Notes under the pieces: generated by a model | Seen by the model: the letters and a program-made list of their open reading frames with translations, nothing else | Databases searched by the model: none | Told to the model about the DNA's origin: nothing | NCBI GenBank assembly: GCA_033977485.1 | Contig: CM066984.1 | Span: forward strand, 47,636,600-47,700,599 | DNA length: 64,000 bases | Source: Hydrangea macrophylla | Lineage: Eukaryota > Streptophyta > Magnoliopsida > Cornales > Hydrangeaceae | Direction of reading: 5' to 3' | Translations under genes and position numbers: made by a program | Shown: one piece after another, positions 21,211-33,750 of the stretch | Layout: each line of letters begins with the position of its first letter | Position numbering within the stretch: position 1 is the stretch's first letter

Positions 21211-21861
21211 TGATGTGAACCTGTGGAATTGATATTCCGTGAACCCACAATCAGATGATAAATAACCCAGGAAAGCCAATATTCAAGCCACAAAGATGAT
21301 ATAGACCCGTTGAAATCCTGTTTCAAGAACCCAGATTTGGTGTGAACGCCACAAAGGGAATGCCTTTGATAAGTTCGAATTGTTCAATAAAGAACAAGAA
21401 GAGAAAACTGAACTCTCTGAGAAGAATGATATTCATTCGCATAATCTGCTTATTAAAAACTGCTACAAGAGTGTTATATATCTAATAACCCTAGGGCCCA
21501 AAAGGCCTTCAAATAAAATAAAAGAAATGGGCTGGAGGTACTCAAGCCCAAAACAACTTAAACTTTAAAGCTAAATAGATGTCCAATTAATGAATAAAAT
21601 AGGCCCACATGCCCAAAACCAGCGAACATAGATAAAATAGCCTAAGTAGCTTGTATCACATGGATTAAAGCTGGTTTCTCTTCTTCCAAGCCCATCTTGA
21701 GTGTTGAAGTCTTGCTTGAAACATTTGCAAATTCAGCCCAAGTGGATTGTACCAATCCTTGCATTGCTTCCTTGATCTTCTTAGCTCTTGATCTTGTGAT
21801 TGGCCCGTTTGGAACTTGTAAGGGGTCAGCTTTAAGACTCGGTCCATCATGGTGCCCATCA
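21211..21861 (-). repeat. 3' LTR of element C
   Basis: Starts TGATGTGAACC and ends GGTGCCCATCA on the + strand; 651 bp. The pol stop at 21642 lies inside it, so the last 220 bp of coding sequence are LTR. Confidence 0.85.
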
Positions 21862-22526
21862 TTCCCCCTCTCCTCAAAAGGATTCGACCTCGAATCGTCA
21901 CCTGCATCAAATGGAGAAAGGTCAGAAACATTGAAAGTAGCCGAGACATTATACTCACCTGGAAGATCCACTTTATAAGCATTATCATTAATTTTCTCAA
22001 GGATTTGAAAGTGGCCATCTCCTCGAGGATGCAATTTAGTCCTTCTATGGGCAGGGAATCTTTATTTGCGCATGTGAACCCAGACCCAATCTCCTGGTTC
22101 AAAGATAACACGCTTACGCCCTTTGTTGGCTTGGGAAGCAAACTTTTCATTTTTTTGTGCAATTTGAAGTCGTACCCTCTCATGAATTGACTTCACTAAT
22201 TCAGCCTTCCTGTGTCCATCCAAACTACTCCTGTCATCAATAGGTAAAGGCATCAAATCTAAAGGAGTGAGTGGATTAAAACCATAAACAATTTCAAAAG
22301 GAGAATAAGAAGTAGTAGTGTGCATAGTCCTATTATATGCAAACTCTATGAATGGCAAACAATCCTCCCAGGTTTTTAAATTCTTTTGAATGACAGTGCG
22401 TAAGAGTTGAGTCAAGGTCCTGTTGACTACTTCAGTCTGTCCGTCAGTTTGTGGGTGACAAGTAGTGGAAAATAAAAGTTTGGTACCTAATTTTCCCCAC
22501 AAAACCTTCCAAAAGTAGCTAAGAAA
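21642..22526 (-). pseudogene. Element C integrase C-terminal part
   Basis: Contains [15 protein letters not shown] (with the third catalytic acidic residue of the integrase core), FAYNRT, the [10 protein letters not shown] motif and the GPITRSRAKK tail. The frame shifts between 22062 and 22034. The tail crosses the polypurine tract and continues into the LTR. Confidence 0.82.
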
Positions 22527-24070
22527 TTTTTTTTTTTCGGGAAATGGTAAATAAATAAAAAGGAAAAAGCCAAACGGCATCTACAAATGTACAAGGGGCA
22601 TACCCCAGGAAGTACAACAAAACCATGTAAAAATTAAAGGGGATGCAACACTTTCAAAATCAAAATGATCAGAAAGGGCCTATCCACAAGAGCCATCTAA
22701 CTCATAACAAAACAATAATGAAAGGTAAAGGACAACTTAGCCAAAGCTGAACACAAAACCGCACAAAACATACAAAGCATTAAAGCCCATCTTGCAAAAG
22801 AACAAGAAAAGGAACAAAACTCAACAAGACCTCCATCGCTCAAGAAGGTTAGAGAGAAGAGGGTTGTCTTTCCACTTGGTTCGAATCTGGATAAGAATTT
22901 GATTGCAGATTTCTTGGAAAATAATCTCCTTGCTTTTTGTTTCCATCTTGAAGGTTCTGGCATTCCTTTCTCTCCAAATATTGTACACAACAATCCCTAA
23001 ACTCATTTTCTGGATAATATTTTTCGGGTGTCGATTCTTCCAAGTCCTCGCTGCCCATTCAACAAGAGAGCTCCAGTTGGAAACTGAGCAACCAGTCCCA
23101 AACCTTTGCAGAATACCGTGCCAAACAAAAGAGGAAAATGAGCAATTGAAAAACAAATGATCATGAGATTCCATACCTTTGTGACATAACACACATGCCA
23201 AGAGCCCTGGAGTGAAGGAGCAAATACGATCGTGAGTGGATAACCTTTGGAGAATGGCCAACCACATAATAAAGCTATGACGAGGGACATTACCTGGAAA
23301 CCAAATAAGCCTAAACCAAGGAACTTTAGGACTAGAATCTCTAATGTGATTCCAAGTATGACCCGAGGAGAATTGGCCATTGGGAGAGGGGATCCAAATA
23401 ACTTTATCCTGTGTCTCCGAAGGGGGGGGCAAGGACCTTAATTGGCCTCTAATTTCAATAAGATCAATAGTATTAGTATGCGGCCAATTCTAATTCTCTT
23501 CATCCATAACCTCAGACACCTTTGCATCCAAGGAGATAACCGCATCATAGCTAACTCTCTGGCCAAGTCTTTCCACAATGGGGCCCATAGGGTGCCAATT
23601 ATCATACCAAAGATAGGTACCACAACCATTACCTATTCTATGTTTAAGCATTGGTCTGACCAATGGTCTGAGTTTGAGAAGCTTCCTCCAATACCAAGAA
23701 CATTGTGAAGGAGGCTTGACTGCCCAAAAGCTCTTCCCTTTAAGCATGTAGGTTTGGACCCAGTTGGCCCAAAGAGAAATGCGATTCGCAGAAAATAAAG
23801 CCCAAATAAGTTTAAAATTCAATACATTATTAAGTTGAACTAAATTCTTCAATCCCAAGCCCCCTTCGTTTTTAGGTTTACAAACATTTGTCCAAGAGAC
23901 TTTAGAGCCAAAAGAGTGCTCAATATCTCCGGACCAAAGGAATCTTCTCATAAATTTCTCAACCTCTTTAAGAACACTCTTAGGTAAATTAAACATGGCC
24001 GCCCAATAGTTCTGGATACCTGTTATTACAGATTGAATAAGTTGCAATCTACCAGCAAAAGAAAGACACC
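22527..24070 (-). mobile_element. LINE N, 5'-truncated (1.5 kb)
   Basis: The T-run at 22527 abuts AAGAAA of element C's integrase gene, and C resumes with TTTGACATCC at 24071. At most 3 bp (TTT) are duplicated, so this insertion is nearly blunt, unlike the others. The tail shows GGGGCATACCCC. It carries the C-terminal third of ORF2. Confidence 0.82.
22821..24070 (-). pseudogene. LINE N ORF2 C-terminal fragment
   Basis: Open from the truncation point ([11 protein letters not shown]) through the thumb and [10 protein letters not shown] to the zf-RVT (CVLCHKGMESHDHLFFNC) and [10 protein letters not shown], except for one in-frame TAG at 23490-23492. No catalytic domain is present. Confidence 0.85.
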
Positions 24071-26238
24071 TTTGACATCCCTATCAGAAACAATACTCCT
24101 AGGTACACCATGGAGTCGCACTATTTCCTTGAAAAACAAATCAGCTGTGTTTGTGGCATCATCTGTTTTATCGCATGGAATGAAATGTGCCATTTTACTA
24201 AATCTGTCCTCTACCACAAAAATAGAATCTCTACCCCTCTTCGTCCTAGGCAGCCCTAAAACAAAGTCCATAGAAATGTCTACCCATGGCTCACTAGGGA
24301 CGGGTAAGGGTGTATACAACCCATGTGGTAAAACCTTAGATTTGGCCTTTTTACATGTAATGCACCTACCACATATTCGAGTGACATCTCTTCTTATCCT
24401 AGGCCAAGAGAAATGTTCATGCAAAATTTCTAAGGTTTTCCTGACACCAAAATGTCCCATTAATCCCCCACCATGTGCCTCTCGCACCAACAATTCATGC
24501 ATTGAACAATTTGGCACACAATTTATTTTCTTTAAATAGATAACCATCATGCTTGAAAAACTTACCAAATGCTGCTTTGTCACATGCCAGATACACCTCA
24601 GAAAAATCAGTGTCATCGGCATACATTTCACATATTCAAACCCAAGCAATTTAGCACTCATAGAAGTAAGAAGTACATATCTTCATGATAAAGCATCAGC
24701 AACAGTATTTTCCTTACCTTGCTTGTAACGGATGACATAAGGAAAAGTCTCGATGTACTCCATCCATCTAGCATGTCTCTTATTTATTTTACCTTGTCCC
24801 TTGAGATGCTTCAATGATTCATGATCGGTGTGGATCACAAACTCCTTAGGCTAAAGGTAATGCTGCCATGTCTCTAGAGCGCGAACAAGAGCATAAAGTT
24901 CTTTGTCATAAGTGGGGTAATTCAGGGCTGCCCCACTTAGCTTCTCACTGAAGAAGGCTATGGGCCGCCTATCCTGCATCAAAACGGCTCCAATCCCTAT
25001 TCCTGAAGCATCACATTTAATCTCAAAAGTTTTGTTAAAGTCAGGTAATGCTAACACAGGTGAAGAACAAAGTTTATCTTTAATTATAGCAAATGCATTC
25101 TCTTGATCAATTCCCCAATGGAATCCAACATTTTTTTATTATTATTTCAGTGAGTGGTGCAGCAATGGTACTAAAATCCTTTACAAAATGCCTATAAAAA
25201 CTAACTAGACCATGAAAGCTTCTTACCTCAGTGATACCTTTAGGCGTTGGCCACTCCTTGATGGCTTTGACTTTTTCTTCATCCACTTCAATGCCCTTTG
25301 TACTAACAACATATCCAAGAAAAACAACTTTTTCCATGCAAAAGGTGCATTTGTTAAAATTAGCATACAACTTTTCACATTTCAACACCTCAAACACATA
25401 TCTCAAATGTTCAATATGATCATTTAAGGTCTTGTTGTACACTAGGATATCATCAAAGTACACGACCACAAACTTGCCTATGAATGCTCGTAAAACATGG
25501 TTCATTAATTGCATAAAAGTACTAGGCGCATTTGTAAGCCCAAATGGCATAACCAACCATTCATAAAGTCCATCTTTAGTCTTAAAAGTAGTTTTCCATT
25601 CATCTCCCTCTTTCATTCTGATTTGGTGGTAACCACTTTTAAGATCTATTTTACTGAAAATACAAGAGCCATGCAATTCATCAAGCATATCATCTAATCT
25701 AGGAATGGGATGACGATACTTTACCGTGATATTATTGACCGCTCTGCAATCAACGCACATCCTCCAAGTCCCATCCTTCTTTGGCACTAGAAGCACTGGT
25801 ACTGCACATGGACTCATGCTCTCTCTCACATACCCCTTACTCATCAAATCATTAACTTGCCTTTGAAGCTCCTTTGTCTCCTCCGGATTACTCCTATAGG
25901 CTGGTCGGTTAGGGATGACAGCTCCAGGTACCAAATCAATTTGATGCTCAATGCCTCTAATGGGCGGTAACCCACTCGGCATTTCCTCTGGAAATATTTC
26001 ATCGAACTCCTGCAACAAAGAAACAACCAAACTAGGAAGAGATTGGTTAGTTTCATAAAGATTAAGATAAGATTCTTTGTAAACAAGAAGAATCATAGGC
26101 TGATTTGCAAAAAAATGCCCTCTTAACCTCACTCTGTTTTGCATAAAAACTCAATTTTGTCTTTTCTTTTCTCTTTGCAGACTCTCTTTCTTTTATCTCT
26201 CGTGGCTCCACTCTCTTTTCTTTATGTTCAGCCACCTC
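24071..26238 (-). pseudogene. Element C pol: reverse transcriptase, RNase H, integrase core
   Basis: Reading leftwards: [13 protein letters not shown] and YFDD (reverse transcriptase, about 25440-25650), FEIKCDASG and TDHESLKHL (RNase H, about 24820-25030), zinc-binding HH-CC (about 24350-24500) and the integrase core DISMDFVLG and SDRDVK. Lesions include stops at YL*PKEF (24851) and ALS*RY (about 24685), and frameshifts near 24570-24620 and 25100. It would have encoded the polymerase and integrase of element C. Confidence 0.85.
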
Positions 26239-27207
26239 CTTGACCCAAAAAATAACTCTTTTTGGAAAGCTTGGGTTCACTTATACATAATTAAAACAAA
26301 AAGTTTTTGGGACGTTAAAACCCCTAGTCAATGTTCTTGGTATTGGAGAAACCTGTTGAAATTAAGGGGAGTTGTTAGGCCTTTACTTAGTCATACTATT
26401 GGTAATGATCAACATACTTCTCTTTGGTTTGATAACTGGCTTCCTTGTGGCCCTTTGTTTGAAAAGTATACCAACAGAATTGCCTACGATGCCGCTATTG
26501 AGCCTTATGCTAAAGTGGCAGCCATCATAAGTGGTCAAGATTGGAATTGGCCTAATTCCAATTCTATTGGGTTGAACGAAGTTCGAAATCTTTTATCTAA
26601 TATGTATAAGCCAAATGGGTTATCTGATAGTTTATCTTGGACTACGTCTCCCAACAAGAAATATAACTTTGCTCATATATGGGACCACCTTAGAGAGGTG
26701 TCCCTTGAGGTACCATGGCATAAACTTGTTTGGTCTTCAGGTTGCACTCCTAGGCAAAAGATTATATTATGGTTTGCTGTTCAGAAAAAACTTGCGACCC
26801 ATGATAGAATTTTTACTTTTACGCCTGGACCTCTTGTTTGTGTTTTTTGTCAGAGCCACATGGAAACCCATAATCATTTGTTTTTTGATTGTAACTTCTC
26901 CTCCTTTGTTTGGCAGGAATTGATGAATAGATGTGGACTTAATTGGAACAACACAGATTGGGATACTACAGTGCTTTGGATGGCACACCATTGGAAAGGG
27001 AAAGAGGTTCATCTTGGTATTCCTAAAATTTGCCTCGGTGTTGCGATCTATGGTTTATGGAGGGAGAGGAACCATAGAACATTTACGGATACCTACACTC
27101 CTAAAGAACAACTGCTACTTAATCTGGTGTCTCAAATTAATACTCAAATCAGAGATCAATGGAAGAACCATCCCCAACTTGAGTTAATTGCTAGTCCATG
27201 GACTTAA
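26239..27207 (+). CDS. LINE O ORF2 C-terminal fragment (uninterrupted)
   Basis: About 320 residues without a stop: YWRNLLKLRG, AYDAAIEPYAK, the zf-RVT CVFCQSHMETHNHLFFDC, and YGLWRERNHRTF, ending at 27207. It lacks endonuclease and reverse transcriptase, has no start of its own and is not expected to be a functional gene. Confidence 0.75.
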   Translation, partial: LDPKNNSFWKAWVHLYIIKTKSFWDVKTPSQCSWYWRNLLKLRGVVRPLLSHTIGNDQHTSLWFDNWLPCGPLFEKYTNRIAYDAAIEPYAKVAAIISGQDWNWPNSNSIGLNEVRNLLSNMYKPNGLSDSLSWTTSPNKKYNFAHIWDHLREVSLEVPWHKLVWSSGCTPRQKIILWFAVQKKLATHDRIFTFTPGPLVCVFCQSHMETHNHLFFDCNFSSFVWQELMNRCGLNWNNTDWDTTVLWMAHHWKGKEVHLGIPKICLGVAIYGLWRERNHRTFTDTYTPKEQLLLNLVSQINTQIRDQWKNHPQLELIASPWT

Positions 27208-27479
27208 GTTGGTAGAGTTGGTAATGTTGTTTTGTTTGTGACTCTCTTTTGTTGTCAGGATTTGTTTCTCTTGGCTTTGATTTGTTGTTTCTTTTGATTA
27301 GCTTTTCAGTTGATCAGTGTTTTGTTTGATCTTGGCTTGATGTAGCCTTTTCAGTGGTTTGCTTTGCCACTTGTCCTTATGCTGCATGCTTTTTTGAATA
27401 TCCTGGGGTATGCCCCTTGTACATTTGTACATCCTTTTTTTGGAATCTATTTACCAATTTCCGAAAAAAAAAAAAAAAA
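26239..27479 (+). mobile_element. LINE O, 5'-truncated (1.24 kb)
   Basis: Starts within the ORF2 motif LLDPKNNS and ends with the LINE tail (GGGGTATGCCCC, TTTGTACATCC, poly-A at 27464-27479). ACCTC at 26234-26238 and 27479-27483 is a possible short target duplication. It interrupts the Lys/Glu-rich spacer between protease and reverse transcriptase of element C. Confidence 0.82.
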
Positions 27480-28504
27480 CCTCTCTATTATTTTTTTCAC
27501 TCTCTCTTTTTCTTGAAGTTTCACCCTCACTCTCATTTTTCTTTTCAGCCTCACTCTTTCTCTTTTGCTCAATCTCACTTTTCAACTTCATTTGGTCTTC
27601 ATAGACCTGTTTAGGGGTTAAGGGAGCAAGTTTGATTGCTTTTCCATCCTTTCACAAAGCTGTACATATTCTTAAACCCATCATGGTTCACCCTTCTATC
27701 AAAATGCCACGGCCTTCCCAACAAAATGTGGCCAGCATGCATAGGAACTACATCACAAAGCACCTCATCACTATATCTCCCAATGGTAAAAGTCACCAAA
27801 ACCTGCTTATTGACCTTTACCTCCCCACAATCATTCAACCACTGTAACTTGTAGGGCCTAGGATGCTTTTGTAAAGGTAAGCTTAACTTCTCAACTAGGG
27901 TGGTACTAGCTACATTAGTACAACTTCCCCCATCTATAATATACTACACACCTTGTTATTTACATAACATCTAGTATGAAATATGTTCTCTCTCTGCTGC
28001 TCCATTTCATCTACCTTAACTTGCATATTGAGAGCACGTCTGGCAACAAGAGACTCACCTTCTATGGGGTATTCCACTCCATCATCATCACTAGCATCTG
28101 GCAAGCCATCATTTTCATCCTCACTCTCAGTCATCACCTCCCCATTGTCTAGCATAACCATCACCCGCTTGTTAGGACATTGAGATGCGATGTGCCCAGT
28201 ACCCAAGCATTTAAAACATTTAATGTCTCTGTTCCTTGGAGGTTGAAAATCTGCCTTGAGTTTGTTCTTGCTAGTCCCCTCATCTTTTCCTTTAGGTGGG
28301 TCGGTCTTCCCCTTTACTTCAGCTCGGTCACTTCTATCCCACTTCGGTTTCCAAGGAGTGCTAGAAACTGAAGTATACCTTGCTGCCCCCTTTCTCTTTA
28401 ACTGCCTCTCCACTTTCATAGCCATGTGAACCATGTCTTCTATCTCCACATAATGCTGCAACTCAACTACATTAGCGACGTCCCTATTCAAACCACTTAG
28501 AAAC
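27480..28504 (-). pseudogene. Element C gag C-terminus and protease
   Basis: The gag end has [15 protein letters not shown] and the zinc knuckle CFKCLGTGHIASQC (about 28170-28215). The protease region has a disrupted DGGS active-site motif (a frameshift near 27945) and then LLGRPWHFDRR. Cut by element M at gag residues FLSGLNRD. Confidence 0.82.
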
Positions 28505-29123
28505 TGATGCGAACCCCAATCGACTTGCTTTGAGACCCAGCAACAATAATTGGTTTATCTTCCCAAGAAAGCTAAATTCAGATTTGATTGAACCCCAACC
28601 CGATGTTTATATATGAAATATGAACTGAAGGTATATTGAAAAACCCCAACCCAATGGTTATAACGAACCACGAACTGTAGGTATAGTTTGAACGCCACAA
28701 GGTGAACCCTTGATAAGTTCTAAAAGTTCAATGAAGAACCGGAAATAGGAGTAAACTCACTATGCTGAATTTTATTCAATAATTTTCGTCCATTACAATG
28801 AGAGCACTCTAAACTATATAAGCATGGCTGAATTAGCTTACAAAAATGGTGAAAAACCCTTCCTAATTCAGCCTTACATGCCTGAACAAGGAAAAGGAAA
28901 AAGAATACTAGTTATTCTCTCCAAAAACGAAAAAGGAAACAAAGATTAACTTCCTAATCTCCAGATTTGTGCCTCAATCGAATTAGGAAACATTCTTGGT
29001 TCCCAAACTAAGAAATAAACAAAAGGTAACTAAATAAAACTAATCTCTAATATTAATTAGCTGATTATTCATGCCAATGTAGGCAATATATTAATTCAAT
29101 ATACACACACACATATATATATT
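28505..29123 (-). repeat. Element M 3' LTR, first part
   Basis: Begins TGATGCGAACCCC, matching the other LTR ends. The remainder continues at 36717 after LINE E. No gene lies in it. Confidence 0.82.
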
Positions 29124-30839
29124 TTTTTCGGGAAAAGGTGAATGAATAAAAGAAAAGCCAAACGGCACTATACAAAATACAAGGGGCATACCCCAGGATA
29201 TACAATAAGCACAAAATGCATATAGAAGATGCAATAGAGGGAAGGAAACTCCAAGGCCAGCAACCAAAGACAAAAAACCCTCCCTAGCAAAGAATCATTG
29301 AACTATGGGAAAGATGAGGGGGGGAATCCTAAACAAAAAACAGCAATAAAGCCCAAGGGCCCCTCTCATTGAACAAGCAAAATTCTCCAACGGAGCAAAA
29401 CAAGATAAACTAAATAATTACAAACTAAGTCCATCTAGCAATGTTATTAGGAAGATGTGGGTCATTTCTCCACTTGATTTGGATTTGGATAGAGATTTGG
29501 AGGAAGATCTCTTGAAGGAGTCTTTCCTTTGTTGTATCTTTGGAGTTAAATGTTCGAGCGTTTCTTTCTCTCCAAATGCTATATACCACCAACCCAAGGC
29601 ACATTTTAGGAATGATGTGTTGGGGAGTTTTCTTTGTCCAAGTCCTAGCTGCCCATTCCACATTAGCGCTCCAAGAGGAAGCTTGGGGAGTAACTTCCTC
29701 CAAACGTTGTAGAACTGCCTGCCAAATAAAAGAAGAGAATGAGCAACCAAAAAACAAATGATCATGAGTTTCCATACCTTGATGACATAGAACACATCCC
29801 AAGGGTCCAGGTGTGAAGTGGAAAATCCTATCGTGAGTAGATAAACGGTTAAGAATTGCCAACCAAGAAATGAAACTATGCCTAGGTATATTCCCTGGAA
29901 ACCAAATGAGTCGATGCCATGGGACCTTAGGGCAAACAACTCTAAGGTGTTCCCAAGTATGTGCAAGATTAAATTTCCCATTAGGAGAAGGAGCCCACAC
30001 TACCGTATCAAGATAATCAGAAGGGATGGGAAGTTCATGCATACGGTTGCGAATATCCATGAGTTCTAATGTGTTAGTGAGCGGCCAACGCCATTCCCTA
30101 TCCACAATGACATCCTTAACTTTCACATTCAATGGTATCGCTGCGTCATAAGCGACTCTAGGACTAAAGTTATCCAAAAGGGGGCCTAAAGGGTGCCAAT
30201 TGTCATACCAAAGGAAGGTACCACACCCATTACCAATTTTGTGCTTCAATAAGGGCCTGACCATCTCTCTAAGTTTAAGAAGTTTCCTCCAATACCAAGA
30301 GCTCTGGGATGGGGCTTTAGCAACCCAAAGGCTTTTGTTTTTTAAAAAGATAAGTTTTAACCCAATCCACCCACAGAGAGTTTGGCCCAGTAGAGAAGAG
30401 AGACCAGATATGTTTTAAGTTCAGTGTTTTATTGAGTTGGACAAGATTTTTCAACCCCAATCCCCCTTCCTTTTTAGGTCTGCAAACAAGGTCCCAAGCA
30501 ACTTTGGCCCCATGAGCTTTCGCAATACTACCAGACCAAAGAAATCTCCTTAACAGCTTTTCAACCTCTTTTAAGATACCTTTGGGTAGGATAAACATAC
30601 TAGACCAGTAGTTTTGAATTCCTGACAGAACAGAATGAATTAATTGAAGTTGTCCAGCATAAGACAGGCTTTTAGAGGTCCAAGATGTTATTCTAGAACT
30701 AATCTTATTAACAAGTTCTTGACAATCTCCCTTCTTTAGTCTAGAGGTTATGAGAGGGACGCCTAGGTATTTAAGAGGGAGGGATCCAATAGGAAATTGG
30801 AATATAGAGCACATGGAATTAACAACAGTATCATCAATG

Positions 30840-31225
30840 TGCCTTGGTTGTGTTTTTGTCACACAAATTTGGAATCTCATGACCATTTGTTCTTTAATTG
30901 TTCTTATACTTCTTATGTGTGGCAGGGTGTGCTCAACAGGTTGGAAATCTCTTATTCCGCCCCATCATGGGATGTTCTTGTGAACTGGGCAGCGAACAAG
31001 TGGAAAGACAAGACCCCACGGCATGTTGTCCCTAAAATGTGCCTTGGTTTGGTTGTGTATAGCATTTGGGAAGAAATAAATGCGCGTAGTTTCAAATTTG
31101 AATTGAAGACTAAGGAAAGAATTCTTCAAGACCTTTGCTTGTGGATTTTCCTACAGATACAAGCAGCATGGAAGAACGATCCCCACCTTCCTCAGTACAT
31201 AGAAAGATGGACCATTAACCCATAG
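30840..31225 (+). CDS. LINE F ORF2 C-terminal remnant
   Basis: About 128 residues from the zf-RVT (CFCHTNLESHDHLFFNC) to the usual C-terminus (QAAWKNDPHLPQYIERW). Uninterrupted but without any catalytic part or start, so not a functional gene. Confidence 0.75.
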
Positions 31226-31500
31226 TGCGGACAGAACCCTGATGTTTATCTAGCTCCTTTGTTTTGTTTTGTTTGTTTTTGTTTGGTTTGTTATTGGTTG
31301 TTGTTGGTTTGGTGGTGATTTGATTTGTTAGGATGGGTCTTTTTTGGGTTTGCCTTTGGTAATTCCCCATCCTTTGTTGCATTGTCTGGATGCAGGTTTT
31401 CTTGTGCTTTTTGTATATCCTGGGGTATGCCCCTTGTACTTTGTACAATACCGTTTGGCTTTTTCGTTTTAATTAACCCTTTTTCCGAAAAAAAAAAAAT
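30840..31500 (+). mobile_element. LINE F, 5'-truncated (661 bp)
   Basis: AGTATCATCAATG at 30827-30839 and 31501-31513 is a perfect 13-bp target duplication. The tail shows GGGGTATGCCCCTTGTAC and poly-A. It splits LINE E's ORF2 in the opposite orientation. Confidence 0.92.
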
Positions 31501-33750
31501 AGTATCATCAATGCTAGAGGTAAATAAACAACTCTTATTAATATTTGCAAGTAAGCCTGTGAGATCATAAACTTGAGTGAGAGTGTTTTTCATAAGTTGG
31601 GCAGAATCCTTACCCCCATGAAACAATAAAAGAAGGTCATCAGCAAAGCAAAGGTGGGATATACTCAACTTATCACATTTCCAATGATATTTAAAATGGG
31701 TTGAAGCAATGATATTGTGTTTTAGCAATTGGCTCAAAGTATCCATGACAAGAACAAAAAGGTAGGGGGACAGCGGGTCACCCTGCCTAAGACCTTTAGC
31801 CCCTTCAAAGTAGCCAATAGATTCCCCATTAAAATTGATGGAGTATTTAGGGCTAGTGACACATTTTTTAATCCAAAGTTGCATCTTGGGGGGAAACCCT
31901 AGAATGTTAATCAAGTCCAAAAGAAACTGCCAACTAACACTATCATAGGCTTTCATAAGGTCAACCTTGGCAGCTGCACGGGGTTGACCCGAAGGCTTAT
32001 GATAGTCCCTCATGAGATCCTGAGCTAACAGAATGTTGTCACTTATCTTTCGACCTTTGATAAAGGCAGATTGGGCATTGTCAACAAGATTAGGAAGGAC
32101 AATTTGAAGTCTTTTTGCAATGATTTTAGAGATACATTTATAAACGGTATTGCAACACGAAATAGGACGAAAGTCTCCCATTTTAGAAGGATTAGGAATT
32201 TTCGGAATAAGGGCAATTATGGTTGCATTGGTCTCTCCCAGAATTTCTCCTTGAATAAAGAATTCTTTGATAGCTTGAGTAACTAAAGGACCTGTTATAT
32301 TCCAAGTTTCTTTAAAGAAATGTGCATTGTAACCATCAGGACCCAGGGCTTTGTTACTGTGGATGCTAAACATGGCCTCCTTGATCTCAGTATCACTAGG
32401 GATATTATCCATACTAGAGATGGCTTCAGTTGGGATTCTTTTATGGATAATATCCCTGAGAACATTATAACCGGGATAAATGTTAGCAGTAGGGGTACCA
32501 AGCATAGTTTTAAAATACCTAATGGCTTCCTGTTGGGTTTCCATATCATTTTTGGTCTGTTCCCCATTAGGTAAGAGGAGGGACACTATCCGTTTTCTGT
32601 TCCTACGATTCTTGATGGATTGGTGAAAGAAAGTAGTGTTCTTATCTCCCGCTTCAAGCCATTGGACTCTAAATTTATGTCTCATAACTTCCTCTTCCAC
32701 ACGAATGGCTTCTAAGAAAATTCCCATGAGGTGACGTTCTTGGACTTTAAGTGTTATGTCATGGGGGTGTTCATCAAGAAGTCTTTGGCAATGCAGAAGA
32801 TCTTCCCTAGATTTGTCAGCATGCAATTTTTCTCTCCCAATTGAGTCTATAGAAAATTTTTTAAGCTCAATTTTGAGATTTTTAAGCTTCTTACATAATT
32901 GGAATTGATAGTTACCTTCAATATTAGTAGCCCAAGAGTTTCTGACCAAGTCATCAAATTTATCCAATGAAGTCCAATAATTATAGAATTTAAACGTGTG
33001 ACCTTTCTTCTTACTAGCATTATCCATTTTAACAAGAATAGGAGAATGATCAGAAATACCAGAGGGAAGGAACTGAGCATATGCTGAGGGGAATTTGCCA
33101 AGCCAATCTTGGTTGACAAGAGCTCTATCCAGCTTTTCTTTATACCTGCTTGTGCTCCAAGAGAAGTAAATCCCTGTGAACCGAAGGTCTACAAGGCAAG
33201 AGGCATTCACACACTCATTAAATTCCTCAGCCCCTTGGTCTCTCCTAGGTTAACCCCCAAACTTCTCATTAGAATTAAGCACTGCATTGAAGTCACCAAG
33301 CGTAATCCAGGGATTATGACCAAGGGAGGCTGAGATGGACTTGATGTTAGCCCACAAGTTCCTCCTCTCTTGAATGGTATTAAAACCATACACGAAAGAC
33401 GCTACAAACGAAGTAGACATGTTAAGATCTTGGATAGAAACATGAATTAGCTGACTAGTGTTTTTCAAAACAGTTAACTTAACTTTGTTAGGATTCCAGC
33501 CAACCCAAATTCTATCCACAGAATTTGGTTGGCTGTTAGTAACAAAATTCCAATCAGGTAGGATTTTCTTTTGTATACTATCTTGGTTAGGCAGTCTAAC
33601 TTTAGACTCAGTGATACCCAAAATATCAATATGATTAGCAATAACAAATTTGGAAATTTCCATTTGTTTTGAAAGCTGATTAAGACCCCTAATATTCCAA
33701 CAACCAATTATCATTAAGTACGTCTAAATGGGTGTTGTTTTTTAGCTTAA

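Larger units (their letters stand above)
21211..28504 (-). mobile_element. Element C: chromovirus-like Ty3/gypsy element, 3' part
   Basis: Order from the left is 3' LTR (21211-21861), polypurine tract (21862-21875), integrase C-terminus, LINE N, integrase core, RNase H, reverse transcriptase, LINE O, protease, zinc knuckle and the gag end, cut at 28504 by element M. Its gag N-terminus, primer site and 5' LTR should lie beyond the window. It is older than J and L: its pol has many stops and frameshifts. Confidence 0.85.
29425..33714 (-). pseudogene. LINE E ORF2, split by LINE F
   Basis: ATG at 33714 overlaps a TAA (TAATG). Endonuclease (GCWNIRGLNQ, LGDFNAVL), reverse transcriptase (NKALGPDGYN, RQGDPLSPYLF, FADD) and zf-RVT ([18 protein letters not shown]) follow. 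Lesions: an in-frame TAA at 33250-33252, the LINE F insertion at 30840, and a frameshift near 30335 at a run of T/A. Ends at 29425; 29124-29424 is 3' UTR. Confidence 0.87.
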
